Assembly: GCF_033568475.1 (NCBI RefSeq)
Contig: NC_133123.1
Location: forward strand, 1,550,001-1,614,000
DNA length: 64,000 nucleotides
Direction of reading: 5' to 3'
Source of the DNA: Henckelia pumila
Lineage: Eukaryota; Streptophyta; Magnoliopsida; Lamiales; Gesneriaceae
Shown one piece after another: positions 36,544 through 47,554 of the stretch; the first letter of the stretch is position 1; every line of letters begins with the position of its first letter. A program made the position numbers and the translations under genes. The notes under the pieces were generated by a model, which was given only the letters and a program-made list of their open reading frames with translations, ran no database searches and was not told the DNA's origin.

Positions 36544-37941
36544 TTATACATTGCTTTGCTTGTAGAACTTGGTGTCGATTACTTGCTTCCCACACATTGC
36601 ACAAACTCCTGGATCAAAAAGAAAAGAATAACTTAGAATAACCACACAATATGACCACATACCAATGCTTTTTTCAAAGGTACAAGTAGAAAAGGTTTAC
36701 CTTTACTGTATGCGCATGTGTGACAATATTTGCCATCCTGATGTACTTGCTGTTTACAGATAATGCACTTTGTTTGTCCATATGGTGTCCACCTGCCAAC
36801 CCAACAAATTCCACAATGAAACAACAGTGACTCATAATCTATCTATTTTATAATATAAGAGAAGTCTTATTACAGCATATGCCTTCCATTTTCCAACTTC
36901 GATGACCATTATTTTTCTATAAACTAACGCTCTCTCAACTTTCGTCTCCTCGTACGTCATAATAAGCATTACTGCTCCAGCAAATAAAGGACTTGATAAC
37001 ATCCTAAGTTCTTTCGTTGCCTTTAAAAATTAATAGTATCGAAAAACATCAAAATCCTACAGTAAGTTCATACAAGAACCATGCTTAAATATGGTCCATT
37101 ATCAGAAGTTCGACGCATGAAACAAACAAAGGACTTTCTTCTACCTATCCACATAATACTGTTTTTCCTTTATCAAAGATGGTATCAGATTTCCTCCCTA
37201 AATTCTCTGGATGTTCTTATCCATGGTCTCTATAAGCTAAACAGGATTGTGTATCCCTGTTTACGCGCGTCTTCCAGATTTATATAGTGGGTTGCCGTCG
37301 GTAGCATCATAATGTGCTTGAAAATCATATTTATACTACTTGTCCTAAGAGGTTTTGGCTTAATCTTCCTCTCTTATACGGTTTTTTTTGGTTCAATTGC
37401 ACCACGGAGCAGGGCGTTCAAGGATTGCCGGATTCCACCAAAGTAAACAACTAAATTAAAACACAAAACGGCAGTACATCAAGACTACAATTTTATATGT
37501 TCTAATGAATTCTAAACAATTAACGGGACTCCAACTCTTCTCTAAAAGATAGCAAACAATTCAGCAAAAACATACGAGTAAATTCAATCACCAAATAAAG
37601 TCTGTAAATTGCAATGTATATGCTGTTTGACTCAAGAATAAAAGCAAATATATTTGACATATGCAAAAATAGAACCTGTGTTTCTTGGAAAGGAGTTTGT
37701 TTTCGTTAACCTTACGGCCGCCACCTTCTGTGGTATTGTGTGCGCCTTCCTTCCACTTGTCCGGTACTATCACCTTCGACAACTTCTTCTCACCTGCACA
37801 AACACATAATTTGTCAGCATCGTCCAATACGAATCCCCAATCGGGTAAAGCCCTAATAAACCAATTCCAAAATTATGCGTAAAACTGACAAATTGATGCC
37901 GCGGGAAAGAGCAGAAGAGGCTTACACTTCTCGCACACCAT
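36544..37941 (-). CDS. CRIPT: CRIPT homologue (cysteine-rich PDZ-binding protein)
   Basis: Four minus-strand exons (37926-37941, 37676-37793, 36701-36792, 36544-36608) give 96 aa, the size expected of this highly conserved eukaryotic family. The first exon codes for only five residues plus one base (MVCEKC across the junction), easy to miss. Four CxxC pairs are present: CEKC near the N-terminus, CIIC, CHTC and CAMC, presumably binding zinc. The conserved middle VIVPDKWKEGA and the KLLSKKHRWTPYG stretch are intact, and the C-terminus reads DTKFYKQSNV. Human CRIPT is best known for binding PSD-95 and microtubules and is also linked to the minor spliceosome; its plant role is not established. 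Confidence 0.96.
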
Positions 37942-38002
37942 TGTGCGATCGGAAACTTCTTCAATCGAGAGAGAATTTTTACAGATCGCACTCTCACTCT
38001 CT

Positions 38003-38032
38003 CTTCTTTCTTTCTTTCTTTCTTTTCTTCAA
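38003..38032. repeat. (CTTT)n tract in the CRIPT promoter
   Basis: CTTT repeats about 65-90 bp upstream of the CRIPT start codon (GAAA-rich on the coding strand). Likely length-variable. Confidence 0.7.
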
Positions 38033-38152
38033 CGAATGCTGCCGTATATATTTTTTATGACTCACACATTAATTTTATTGGCCGCCTTTTTTTGTTTTAA
38101 TTATTTAACTAAATGACCCATATTTGACCGTAAATCTGAAATCTAACCATGT

Positions 38153-38299
38153 AGATGCTACTCGAAGGGTAGTATCCTGCGAGTGACGTAACGGCGTATG
38201 ATAGGTTAAAATTAGTGGGGCTCACGTGGAACCCACTAATTTTGACCAATCATGGGGTTACATATCACCCGCAGAGTAGTGTACTGCGGGCGACATGTA
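38153..38299. mobile_element. Foldback MITE, copy 2 (147 bp)
   Basis: It has the same TAGATG and CATGTA ends, the same palindromic centre (CTCACGTGGAACCC) and the same arms (GGTTAAAATTAGTGGG; CATGGGGTTACATATCACCC) as 21177-21324. It lies about 210 bp upstream of CRIPT. Confidence 0.75.
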
Positions 38300-39001
38300 C
38301 TAAACCCCTTCTTAACAATAAATTTTAAATCTAACCGTCTCAATTTTTAACATTTGTTTACTTTTTGTAGTTTGTACTTCCTATATGTTTGAATATCATT
38401 TTGCAAAAAAAAAAAAATTGGAAACAGGTCATAAAAAAATTTGTTTAACCAATGTCATTTTTAAAATTATCTTTGAATTGAAATAATAAAAAGAAAGAAA
38501 ATTTAAGGAAGAAAAAATATCAATAAACTTATATTTAGGTTTAATAATAATTGTAAATAAGATTCCATCAAATAAATTAAAAGTTGATTAATATAAATTT
38601 TTTTACCCTTTTTCAGTATTAAAAAATGTATAAAATTACAAATAATGATATTTATATCCGCCTTAAAAAAGAAGGGGCTGTCTCCCACCAAAAATCCAAA
38701 ATTACTTTGCTTGCACCTCTCAACTTCAATTAAACCAAATATATTAGATACATCAATTCATAACTTTCACACTAAACAAAGAGTTTATTAAATACGTAAC
38801 AATTATTAAGAAACGATCTATAAGCCAGTTGAAACAAATATCTGATTTGATCAAATTTTTTATATCAAAAGTATTAAAAATTGGCCATTGTAGCACTTAT
38901 TTCATTAATTAACCGAATACAATAAGTCAAAGAATACACGATCAATACAAAACCGAAACCCCTCCCAAGCAAAAATCAATCGAGAGAATGAATGAATATC
39001 T
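38300..39001. other. Intergenic, AT-rich
   Basis: Holds the XTH 3' end on its right. No gene or bounded repeat seen. Confidence 0.45.
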
Positions 39002-40221
39002 TCAAGTAACGCAGGTGCTGGGTTCATTCAGACAACACTCCTCAGGCATTGTGGCGAACCTCTTCTTATCCTGACAATAATCATACACCACGAGGTTCCT
39101 CTGCACCCAAGCATAATCCATGTTCTGAGTCTCCGAGAGATGCCACGCATTGTATTGATCCCACCAATGTTCCGTTGTGGTGGATACACAGGCGGGATAA
39201 GGGTCCTCCCATTGGCACCCATCCGCCACGAAACCCGTGTAAGACGACACAAAGGGTGCTTTTGTCCAGTTTGTTTTCTCTAGACCACCTCTTGTTGCCC
39301 AGTCATCCGCGTTCCAGATGCTCGAAAACAAGTACATTGGCTTCTGGTTGGGGAAGAAGTTGTTTGTGTAGTTGGTGTTCTTGTAAACTCTGATAGGGAC
39401 TTGATCCACAACAAATCTATTCACAAGATGTATCAGTCAAAAACATATGGTTGACAAGTTAATATATAGATATACATAAAGCAATATCAATGCATTTTCT
39501 AGAAGCAAGAACTACAATAAGATGAGAGCAAAAAAGACTAGAAAAACTTACAGTATTTGTTCATTGTTCCACAGAAAGCCATAATCGTGATAATCCTCGG
39601 TGGGGTCGAACCATAAACTGTGTCTCATCTCGCGGTTGCCAGTTCCATTTTTGTACACGTTTGTCTGTATAATGTAAGGTTGCCCTGTTCTGTTCCCCAA
39701 GAACTCGAAGTCTAGCTCATCCCTCTCCGGCCCTGCCGCATTTTCAGTGCACATCTGCATCCGATTAAATGGGGATTAAGATAAACTATCGATCGATTCT
39801 CTCCATCGGTAGAAATAAGTGCAAAACTTACATAATAAGCAGTCACCACTCCAGCTGAGTCGCCTCCAACAAGTTTGAGTTTCATGCTGAACCAACCGAA
39901 TCTGTATCTCTGCTTTGTCATAAACCCGCAACCTACAAGAAAACGAAATGGGCAAATTCCAAAAAAATCGTGTTCATTAAATGCTTCTGATACTTCAAAC
40001 ACCATCCGCTAGCTAGCTAACCAACCTGCTTGTTTATCCAGGGAAAGATACCAGATCTGCCCATCTGCAGAAGTTTTGAAGTTAGTGGCAGGACAAGTCT
40101 TGCTGAAATTATCATCAAATGACCCTTTTGACACTGCGGCCTCAGAAAATGGGCCAAGTAGAGCAAGAACATTGGCGGTGAAGACAAGAAGAGGGAGAGA
40201 AAGATGAGCCCTTTTCTCCAT
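39002..40221 (-). CDS. Xyloglucan endotransglucosylase/hydrolase (GH16)
   Basis: Four minus-strand exons (40026-40221, 39832-39932, 39552-39754, 39002-39416) give 304 aa. XTHs cut and rejoin xyloglucan in the cell wall during expansion. A signal peptide occupies about residues 1-28 ([20 protein letters not shown]). The GH16 catalytic motif is [11 protein letters not shown], placing nucleophile E112, helper D114 and acid/base E116; the adjacent N120-R-T sequon is the conserved N-glycosylation site. Further landmarks are [40 protein letters not shown] and the cysteine-rich XET_C tail ([20 protein letters not shown]). [16 protein letters not shown] and [10 protein letters not shown] resemble Arabidopsis XTH9 as I recall it; subgroup is therefore tentative. 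Confidence 0.95.
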
Positions 40222-41740
40222 TTGTCGAGAGAATTTAGAATTCTGAGATTGGAGACTGTCTACGAACAGAATATTTAAAGTAAAGTAATCAAACTAGTTG
40301 TACTTAAGAAATGTAAGAATTTGGATCCGGGCCTAAATCAAGATCTATTTTTTTGATTAGATTTGAAATTGATTTGTTAAAAAGGGCATTGGAGAAAAGG
40401 AAATGACCGACAACTGTGGAGAGATTTCGAATTGAGATTCGGGGCTGCCCCAAAAAGAAAGTAAAAATGGATGGGACCAAGATGTTTGCATGAAAGAACG
40501 TGGGAGAACCTAATCCTGCCTTAGAATAATCCCATATATATGACAGTCACAGCTGGTTCTTGACGGAGCCCAACGTACGTAGTCGAGTAGATCTATTTGT
40601 TGGAGTTGTAAGGTTTGCTATTGCTGTTAAAATTGCGATATACATAGTTTGTTCTTTTATTTTTTGTTTTTGTTTTTAGGGTAAAAAATATTTCTTATGT
40701 TGCTTTTGAAGTGAGAGATTTTATTTGGAGAATGATTTGAGAGAAGAATTTGAGATTCATGATTGGATTTGAGATTTAGTTCAATTTTGTGTATTTATTC
40801 AAGTCAGATATTTTTAAATCGATGTATTTGAAATTTATCTATCAATTCACACGCAACATTAGTTTATCTTAGAACTTAGAAGATGTATAATGAATGATTT
40901 TTTCAAAATATTCTTTCTAACTAGTATAATTTATTAATTTCTACACATGAATTAGATGAAGGAGTGTGGAATTACTTATGAAACATGTTGACTGGTACGA
41001 ATGAAGTTGAATAGATTAATTTTAAGAAAGTTGGAATGAGTGTATCATTCAATTATATTGATATGAGATATCTTGGTGATTATAATAGGAAACTAAGTAT
41101 GTGGTGAGATAAGTTTGATTGGGTTCAAAGATTTTATGTCGTCATAACTTATATGAGACAGTCTCATGGGTTAATTTATTTGACAGATTTTCAATCCGAC
41201 TCGATTAATTAAAAAATGTATTTTTTAATATATAGATCTAATCAACCACGTTTTTTGATATAAATTTGTGAAATCATCTCACAAAAGATATATATATATA
41301 TATATATATATTATTTTATTAACCAAAAATACATGAAAATAAAAAAAAAGAAAAGAATATATAGCAATACTTTGGTTTTGGGCTCGACTCAAAATATTTT
41401 GTAGAATAGTTTTCCAGCTGAAAACAAGCTCTCCACTCTCCATGCACTTGATTCCGAATTTATGCGCAATAGTCGGAACATAACATTATTCAAATATCTT
41501 GTGTGACTTTTTTAGAGCAAATGATCCAAATAATTATACTACATAAATCATAAATTCACTTGTATCAGGCTCTAAAATATAAATACAAAACAAAAAGTTA
41601 ATGTAAAAATATGTTGGGAGAAGTTATTGAGGGAGGAGCTTATGTGGTCTACAACGCGAAAAAACACGGACAAAAAGTTATCATACATAATTGATTTAAT
41701 AAAATTTAATAAACATATTGTGAAAATCTACTCCAATTCT
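40222..41740. other. Intergenic: XTH promoter side and AT-rich DNA
   Basis: A TTTAAATA on the minus strand near 40270-40280 could be the XTH TATA element. A stretch at about 41150-41290 with GAGACAGTCTCA and ATCTCACAAAAG resembles the intronic inverted-repeat element at 16203, decayed. A (TA)n run lies at about 41290-41310. No protein gene seen. Confidence 0.4.

Positions 41741-41820
<80 letters not shown>
41741..41820 (+). tRNA. tRNA-Leu (anticodon UAG)
   Basis: The 80-nt sequence folds as a class II tRNA. Acceptor arms GACAGTT and AGCTGTC pair with one G-U, leaving discriminator A at 41820. The anticodon stem CCAGA/TCTGG encloses TTTAGGC with anticodon TAG, reading CUA leucine codons. A variable arm (TCCGAAAGGGC) and T-arm GTGGGTTCAAATCCCAC are present, as are A and B box sequences (TGGCCGAGTGG, GGTTCAAATCC). 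A CAA motif lies just upstream (41733-41736 region) as in plant tRNA genes. No intron. It appears functional. Confidence 0.96.
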
Positions 41821-42840
41821 TCTCTAGCCGAAATTTATTTTGTTCTAATTTTATTTTGTTTAATTTAATTAATATAAATAAACCTTAATAAATGTGATAT
41901 GAATCCTGTTGATGGACCTGGTGCAATATGCAGTGGCGAAATATAGAAGCCCAACTCTTATATTATATAGCTTCAGTATAGAAACCCAATCCTTAGTTCT
42001 TTATCTATATGGCTTCTTCGCTCAGCCCACTCCCTACTTTAAGTCCAGCCCAATGAAATATATAAACTGTCGATAATAGTTAACTAATCTATTTTATTTC
42101 CATGAAAATGAAAGTGATTGCGGAGTACTTGATGTTTTATATTAGTTAAAAGTATATCATTATTTCCACAAGTCATTATCAACCTTTTCCAGGAGATTTT
42201 TTTTAGGGTGTTTTGATAATAATTATGTTTTTATATGTGATATGTCAAATACCTAATTAAAAATATGATTAGGTTTCACAATTCCATATGGGAAAAAGTG
42301 AAAACGTTGTGTTGGAGATATTTTTTGCAATTTGCATGATGCATCTTGCTGCCCTCTTGACAATATAAATATAAAATTAATAAATGAGACAGTAGCAAAT
42401 AGCAACACCATTTTTTTTTTTCCAAGAGTCATGTTACATGTAAAACACACCGTTACACGATATATTTGAAATCTAATATATAATCATAAACACATTTTAG
42501 TTGAAATAACTCATTTTTCAAACAAATGTATCTTCTTTTTTTTTCCGCAATCGATATTGCGATTTTCTTTTCACTTAATAATGAAAAAATATCTTAAAAC
42601 TTTGTGATACTAGTTTCTTTCCACGTAATGAATTTGGAGTCAGAGTGCTGGTTTTGTCAGCATGCACAGATTGATGGACTCGCAAGTTCCCAATATTATA
42701 TTCCCGAGGTGCCATCAATGCACTCAACTAACTAAATAACAATAATAATTCTGAATCGTTCAAATTCTATCTTACTATCTCCCCACCATTTCAGATCTTT
42801 TTTCTCAGATATTTTCAATCCCCACCCTCACTTTTCCAGC
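41821..42840. other. Intergenic between tRNA-Leu and THI4
   Basis: AT-rich DNA with no supportable gene. The right part is the THI4 promoter. Confidence 0.45.
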
Positions 42841-42849
42841 ATATATATC
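42841..42849 (+). promoter_or_regulatory. TATA box of THI4
   Basis: ATATATATC preceded by CCAGC and followed by pyrimidine-rich CTCTCTTCTC, 71 bp before the start codon. This is a convincing plant core promoter layout with a leader of roughly 45-50 nt. Confidence 0.6.
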
Positions 42850-42871
42850 TCTCTTCTCAACTGCTCCATAG

Positions 42872-44088
<1,217 letters not shown>

Positions 44089-44499
44089 ATCGAGTTAATA
44101 AGCTTCAAAGTAGCAGGCAGCAAATAAATTGTAGTAATAAGAAGATAGTTTGTAGATGTTTGGTATATGATTTTTGTTGAAATGCTCATCTTTTTCTGGT
44201 TTTCATGTTTTTACTTGATGGTAGCTAGTCATTTCTGTTTCAAAGCTTTATGGTCCAAATCCAAAATCAAGTTTTTGTCGATATTAATTTCTCAAGACGA
44301 ATGTGGTAAAAGCCAAGGGTTCTGTGAATGATAATACACAAATACGAGAAACCAGCACTTCATCAATGTTAAAGGTGCATTTAAATCTGAAACAAGTTCT
44401 AACTATTGACTTCAAAATGAGATTCACCAGACAAACAAGTAGTCAGGCAATACAAAGAACAAAAGGACAACATTCAAAACCAAGATCATGTAAAATTGC

Positions 44500-45140
44500 A
44501 AACTGAGGCGAGTAGAGGTTATGGATTCGCGCAGCTATAGGTTCATCCTTGGAGAAGGTACGTAGCCACTGCACGAGTAGCTTGGATCGCTTTCAAAGTG
44601 TCCGATTCCATTATCCAATACCTCCAACAGGACTGGATGGCTTTAAGAACACTTTCCTTAATGGCAATGAGTTCTGCTAAACGAGGAGCAAATCTGGCGG
44701 TTAAAGATTATGCACTTGCCCTCAACAAAAAGTATATGATCATCACATTCTCTTCCAACAAATCCAACGCCAAAATGGTCGAAAGAGTCTTTAACTTCCG
44801 CATCCACATTCACTGAGAGCTCCCGGAGGAGGAGCCTGCCGAGCCGAGGTGTAAATGAAGGTGAAAGTTGATCCACGGAGTCATTGTTACAATGTATATT
44901 TCGAAAGTTATTGCCAGTTCTAGCTGCACATTCAAGAACATCATCACTTGAAAGCACCATTCACTGGAAATAAGAATATTTCTGGCCTCCCTAGTGCTCC
45001 AAAAAAGCAAACAAAGTTTTCAAAACCATCGCCAGAACCTTGTTCAAACATCCAGCAAAATAGAGCATCAAAAGAAGTGTCAGGAAAAGAATTGAGAAGA
45101 AGCCAGAGGGTTGTTTTCTTCCATAGTTATTACAGGAAAC
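44500..45140 (-). pseudogene. LINE 3' remnant: zf-RVT tail and RNase H-like domain
   Basis: On the minus strand, FWSTREARNILISS resembles the end of the zf-RVT region of plant LINE polyproteins. It is followed in another frame by LSVNVDAEVKDSFDHFGVGF, typical of an RVT_3 RNase H (conserved NVDA and FGVGF), and then by AELIAIKESVLKAIQ and WIMESDTLKAIQA, which carry the AEL and ESD landmarks. The pieces lie in different frames: one shift is near 44940 and another near 44690, and the reading ends at a TGA near 44540. No reverse transcriptase is left. This is a decayed, 5'-truncated LINE fragment directly upstream of the PPR gene. Confidence 0.72.
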
Positions 45141-45347
45141 TGATCTATAGCGATTGACTACAAGAAAGAAAAAGAGAAAAAGAAAATAAAAGAAAAGAAA
45201 ACAGGGAACTCTATAGCGATTTAGTCCTTAATATTTGTAAAGTGCGACATCAGTTAAAAGCATGGGAAACCGTAGCGTAACTAACGAAAGAGAATCACAT
45301 GATCTTTTTCCACGGAGTCTCGAGTGTTCTGATCTCCTTCAGCAGAA

Positions 45348-47093
45348 ATGAGCAGAACAAAACAGTATATAAATCTCAATGAATCCAAACGCTTCTCAAT
45401 TGCAGTAACAAATCCGATAAACAACTGGAGGATCCAAAGAAAGCAAACCCAGTTAGTTTCACAAGCCTCCACTATCCTCTTGCAAAGACACGCCAAATTC
45501 TGGACTCCATTGCTCAAAACCCTCAATCTTTCCTCCAATTTTACCCCATACCGCTTCCACCAAATCTTTAATAGAATCGAAACTCGGCCTCAAATATGTC
45601 TTCAATTCTTCAAATGGGCGAGTAATAATATTGATTTCACCCCGGACCTCAATTCTCAGTGCAGGCTGACCAGAATACTGTTCGACTCCGGATTTTCGAA
45701 GCTTGGAAAATCAATTCTTGATTCACTTATTCAAGACCACCCGCCAGCCAAGATTGTTCATTTATTGATTCTATCGCGCAAAGGTGCAGGCTTTCACAGC
45801 GTTTCCCTAGTTCTGAACTCTGTTACTGAAAGGTATTGCAGTAAACAAATGTATTTACAAAGTTTACAGATATATCAGAAAGCTGTGGAATATGGGGTTG
45901 GGTTGACTGTAGTTACTTGCAATTCTTTGCTGAGTTTGTTGGTTGATAAAAATGAGCTAAGAATTGCTTGGTGCTTTTATGCTTCAATAACTAGAAACGG
46001 GGTTTCAGGAGATCAGTTTACTTGGTCTTTGGTTGCCAGAATTTTATGTAAAGAGGGGAAATTTGAGAGAGTTTCCATGATTTTAGACATGGGTATCTAC
46101 ACTCTGGTTATGTTTAATTTGATGATTGATTGCTGTAGCAAAAGAGGGGATTTTGAAGATGCATTTGATTATCTAAACAAAATGTGCAGCGAAAGAATCA
46201 AACCGAGTCTAAATACTTACGGTTCAATTCTCGATGGGGCATGTAAAGTTCAAGATTCAGAAGTGATTGACAGTGTATTGCATTTAATTTTGGAAAAGGG
46301 ATATCTACCAGAACCAAGAGGTTCTAATTATGATTTGATAATTCAGAAGCTTAGTGATTTGGGAGCTACTTATGCTGTGGATTTGTTTTTCAAGAAAGTT
46401 TGCGACGAGGAGATTGAGGTACAACATTCTACCTATGGATGTATGCTTGGAGCATTATTATCGGAGAAAAGTAGAGTGCAAGATGCAATCAAGTTGTATA
46501 ATATCATACAGGAAAAGGAAATTTTACTTACTGAGATTTGTTACAATAAGTTTGTGGCTGTTCTTTGCCAGGAAAATCCCTCACAAGATATAAGCAAATT
46601 GTTAAAAGATATAATAAGTGGAGTGTTCTGTTCTGCCACCATAGAACTTTCCAAGTACATCAGCAAATTGTGTTCAGTAGGTCGATGGAGGGAAGCGGAG
46701 GAGCTCTGGAGTTTGATTTTGGATCAAGGGTGTTTGATTGATTTGAGCACCTGTGGTTCTTTTGTGAAACACTACTGCTGTAACAGACGACTTGACTCGG
46801 CAATTCTGTTGCATGATAAGTTGGCAGGATTGAAGGGTGTCTTAGAAATAGCGACATACAATGTATTTCTCGCAGCTCTACTGAAAGAGAAGAGGATCGA
46901 AGAAGCAATCAAGGTGTTTGATTACATGAAAGCATGCAAAATGTTGAGTAGTGAAAGTTTTTCACTTATGATAAGAGGTCTGTGTCATGAAAATGAACTG
47001 AGGAAAGCCATGAAATTACATGATGAAATGCTAGTATTAGGGTATAAACCTGATAGAAAAAAATACAAGAGATTGATTTCTGGTTTTAGGTAA
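45348..47093 (+). CDS. Pentatricopeptide repeat protein, P class
   Basis: Intronless 581-aa gene, as usual for plant PPRs. PPR proteins bind organellar RNA to guide its processing, stability or translation. The N-terminal ~60 residues are basic and Ser/Gln-rich, fitting an organellar presequence, probably mitochondrial. RPQICLQFFKWASN at about 80-93 is typical of the pre-repeat region. About eleven 35-residue repeats run from 188 to 575: VTCNSLLSLLVDKNELRIAW, FTWSLVARILCKEGKFERV, FNLMIDCCSKRGDFEDAF, TYGSILDGACKVQDSEVI, ATYNVFLAALLKEKRIEEAI and SFSLMIRGLCHENELRKAMK are clear. There is no E, DYW or SMR domain. The first ATG may sit within the LINE-flanked leader; the start is the first in frame. 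Confidence 0.93.
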   Translation: MSRTKQYINLNESKRFSIAVTNPINNWRIQRKQTQLVSQASTILLQRHAKFWTPLLKTLNLSSNFTPYRFHQIFNRIETRPQICLQFFKWASNNIDFTPDLNSQCRLTRILFDSGFSKLGKSILDSLIQDHPPAKIVHLLILSRKGAGFHSVSLVLNSVTERYCSKQMYLQSLQIYQKAVEYGVGLTVVTCNSLLSLLVDKNELRIAWCFYASITRNGVSGDQFTWSLVARILCKEGKFERVSMILDMGIYTLVMFNLMIDCCSKRGDFEDAFDYLNKMCSERIKPSLNTYGSILDGACKVQDSEVIDSVLHLILEKGYLPEPRGSNYDLIIQKLSDLGATYAVDLFFKKVCDEEIEVQHSTYGCMLGALLSEKSRVQDAIKLYNIIQEKEILLTEICYNKFVAVLCQENPSQDISKLLKDIISGVFCSATIELSKYISKLCSVGRWREAEELWSLILDQGCLIDLSTCGSFVKHYCCNRRLDSAILLHDKLAGLKGVLEIATYNVFLAALLKEKRIEEAIKVFDYMKACKMLSSESFSLMIRGLCHENELRKAMKLHDEMLVLGYKPDRKKYKRLISGFR

Positions 47094-47549
47094 ATGTTGG
47101 GTAATTGTTCAATATTCATTTCTGCAATTTGATCAAGGCTGCAGTAACCATTTCCGCATTTCATGGTGTCAAGAACTTATTGGGGTATGTTTTTTCAAGG
47201 GTTTGTTTCGGAAGATATACTGGAGAGTGTGCTGAATCTAATTGTTTGGTTCTATGATGTGATATAATATTACATTATTTTTTCTACAATGAGAAGATAT
47301 ATAAGCTTAAAGTTTGAATGAGAGGTTATAAATTTTACGGGTAAATAAATGGTATCAGCATCTTCGGTACAATTTTAAAAATAAATCGGAAAATCTTCTA
47401 TTTTAAAATTAATTGTATTTAAAATCATATGTTTTAAAAGATTATTATGCATAAAAAAATTTATGAATGGGATGAACGAAGGGGTTAAACGGGTAGATTT
47501 CAACCTATCATATGATAATACTCAATGATAGATTTAATATTTCATGATT
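47094..47549. other. Intergenic between PPR gene and retrotransposon
   Basis: PPR 3' untranslated region, then AT-rich DNA without a visible gene. Confidence 0.5.
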
Positions 47550-47554
47550 TGTTA

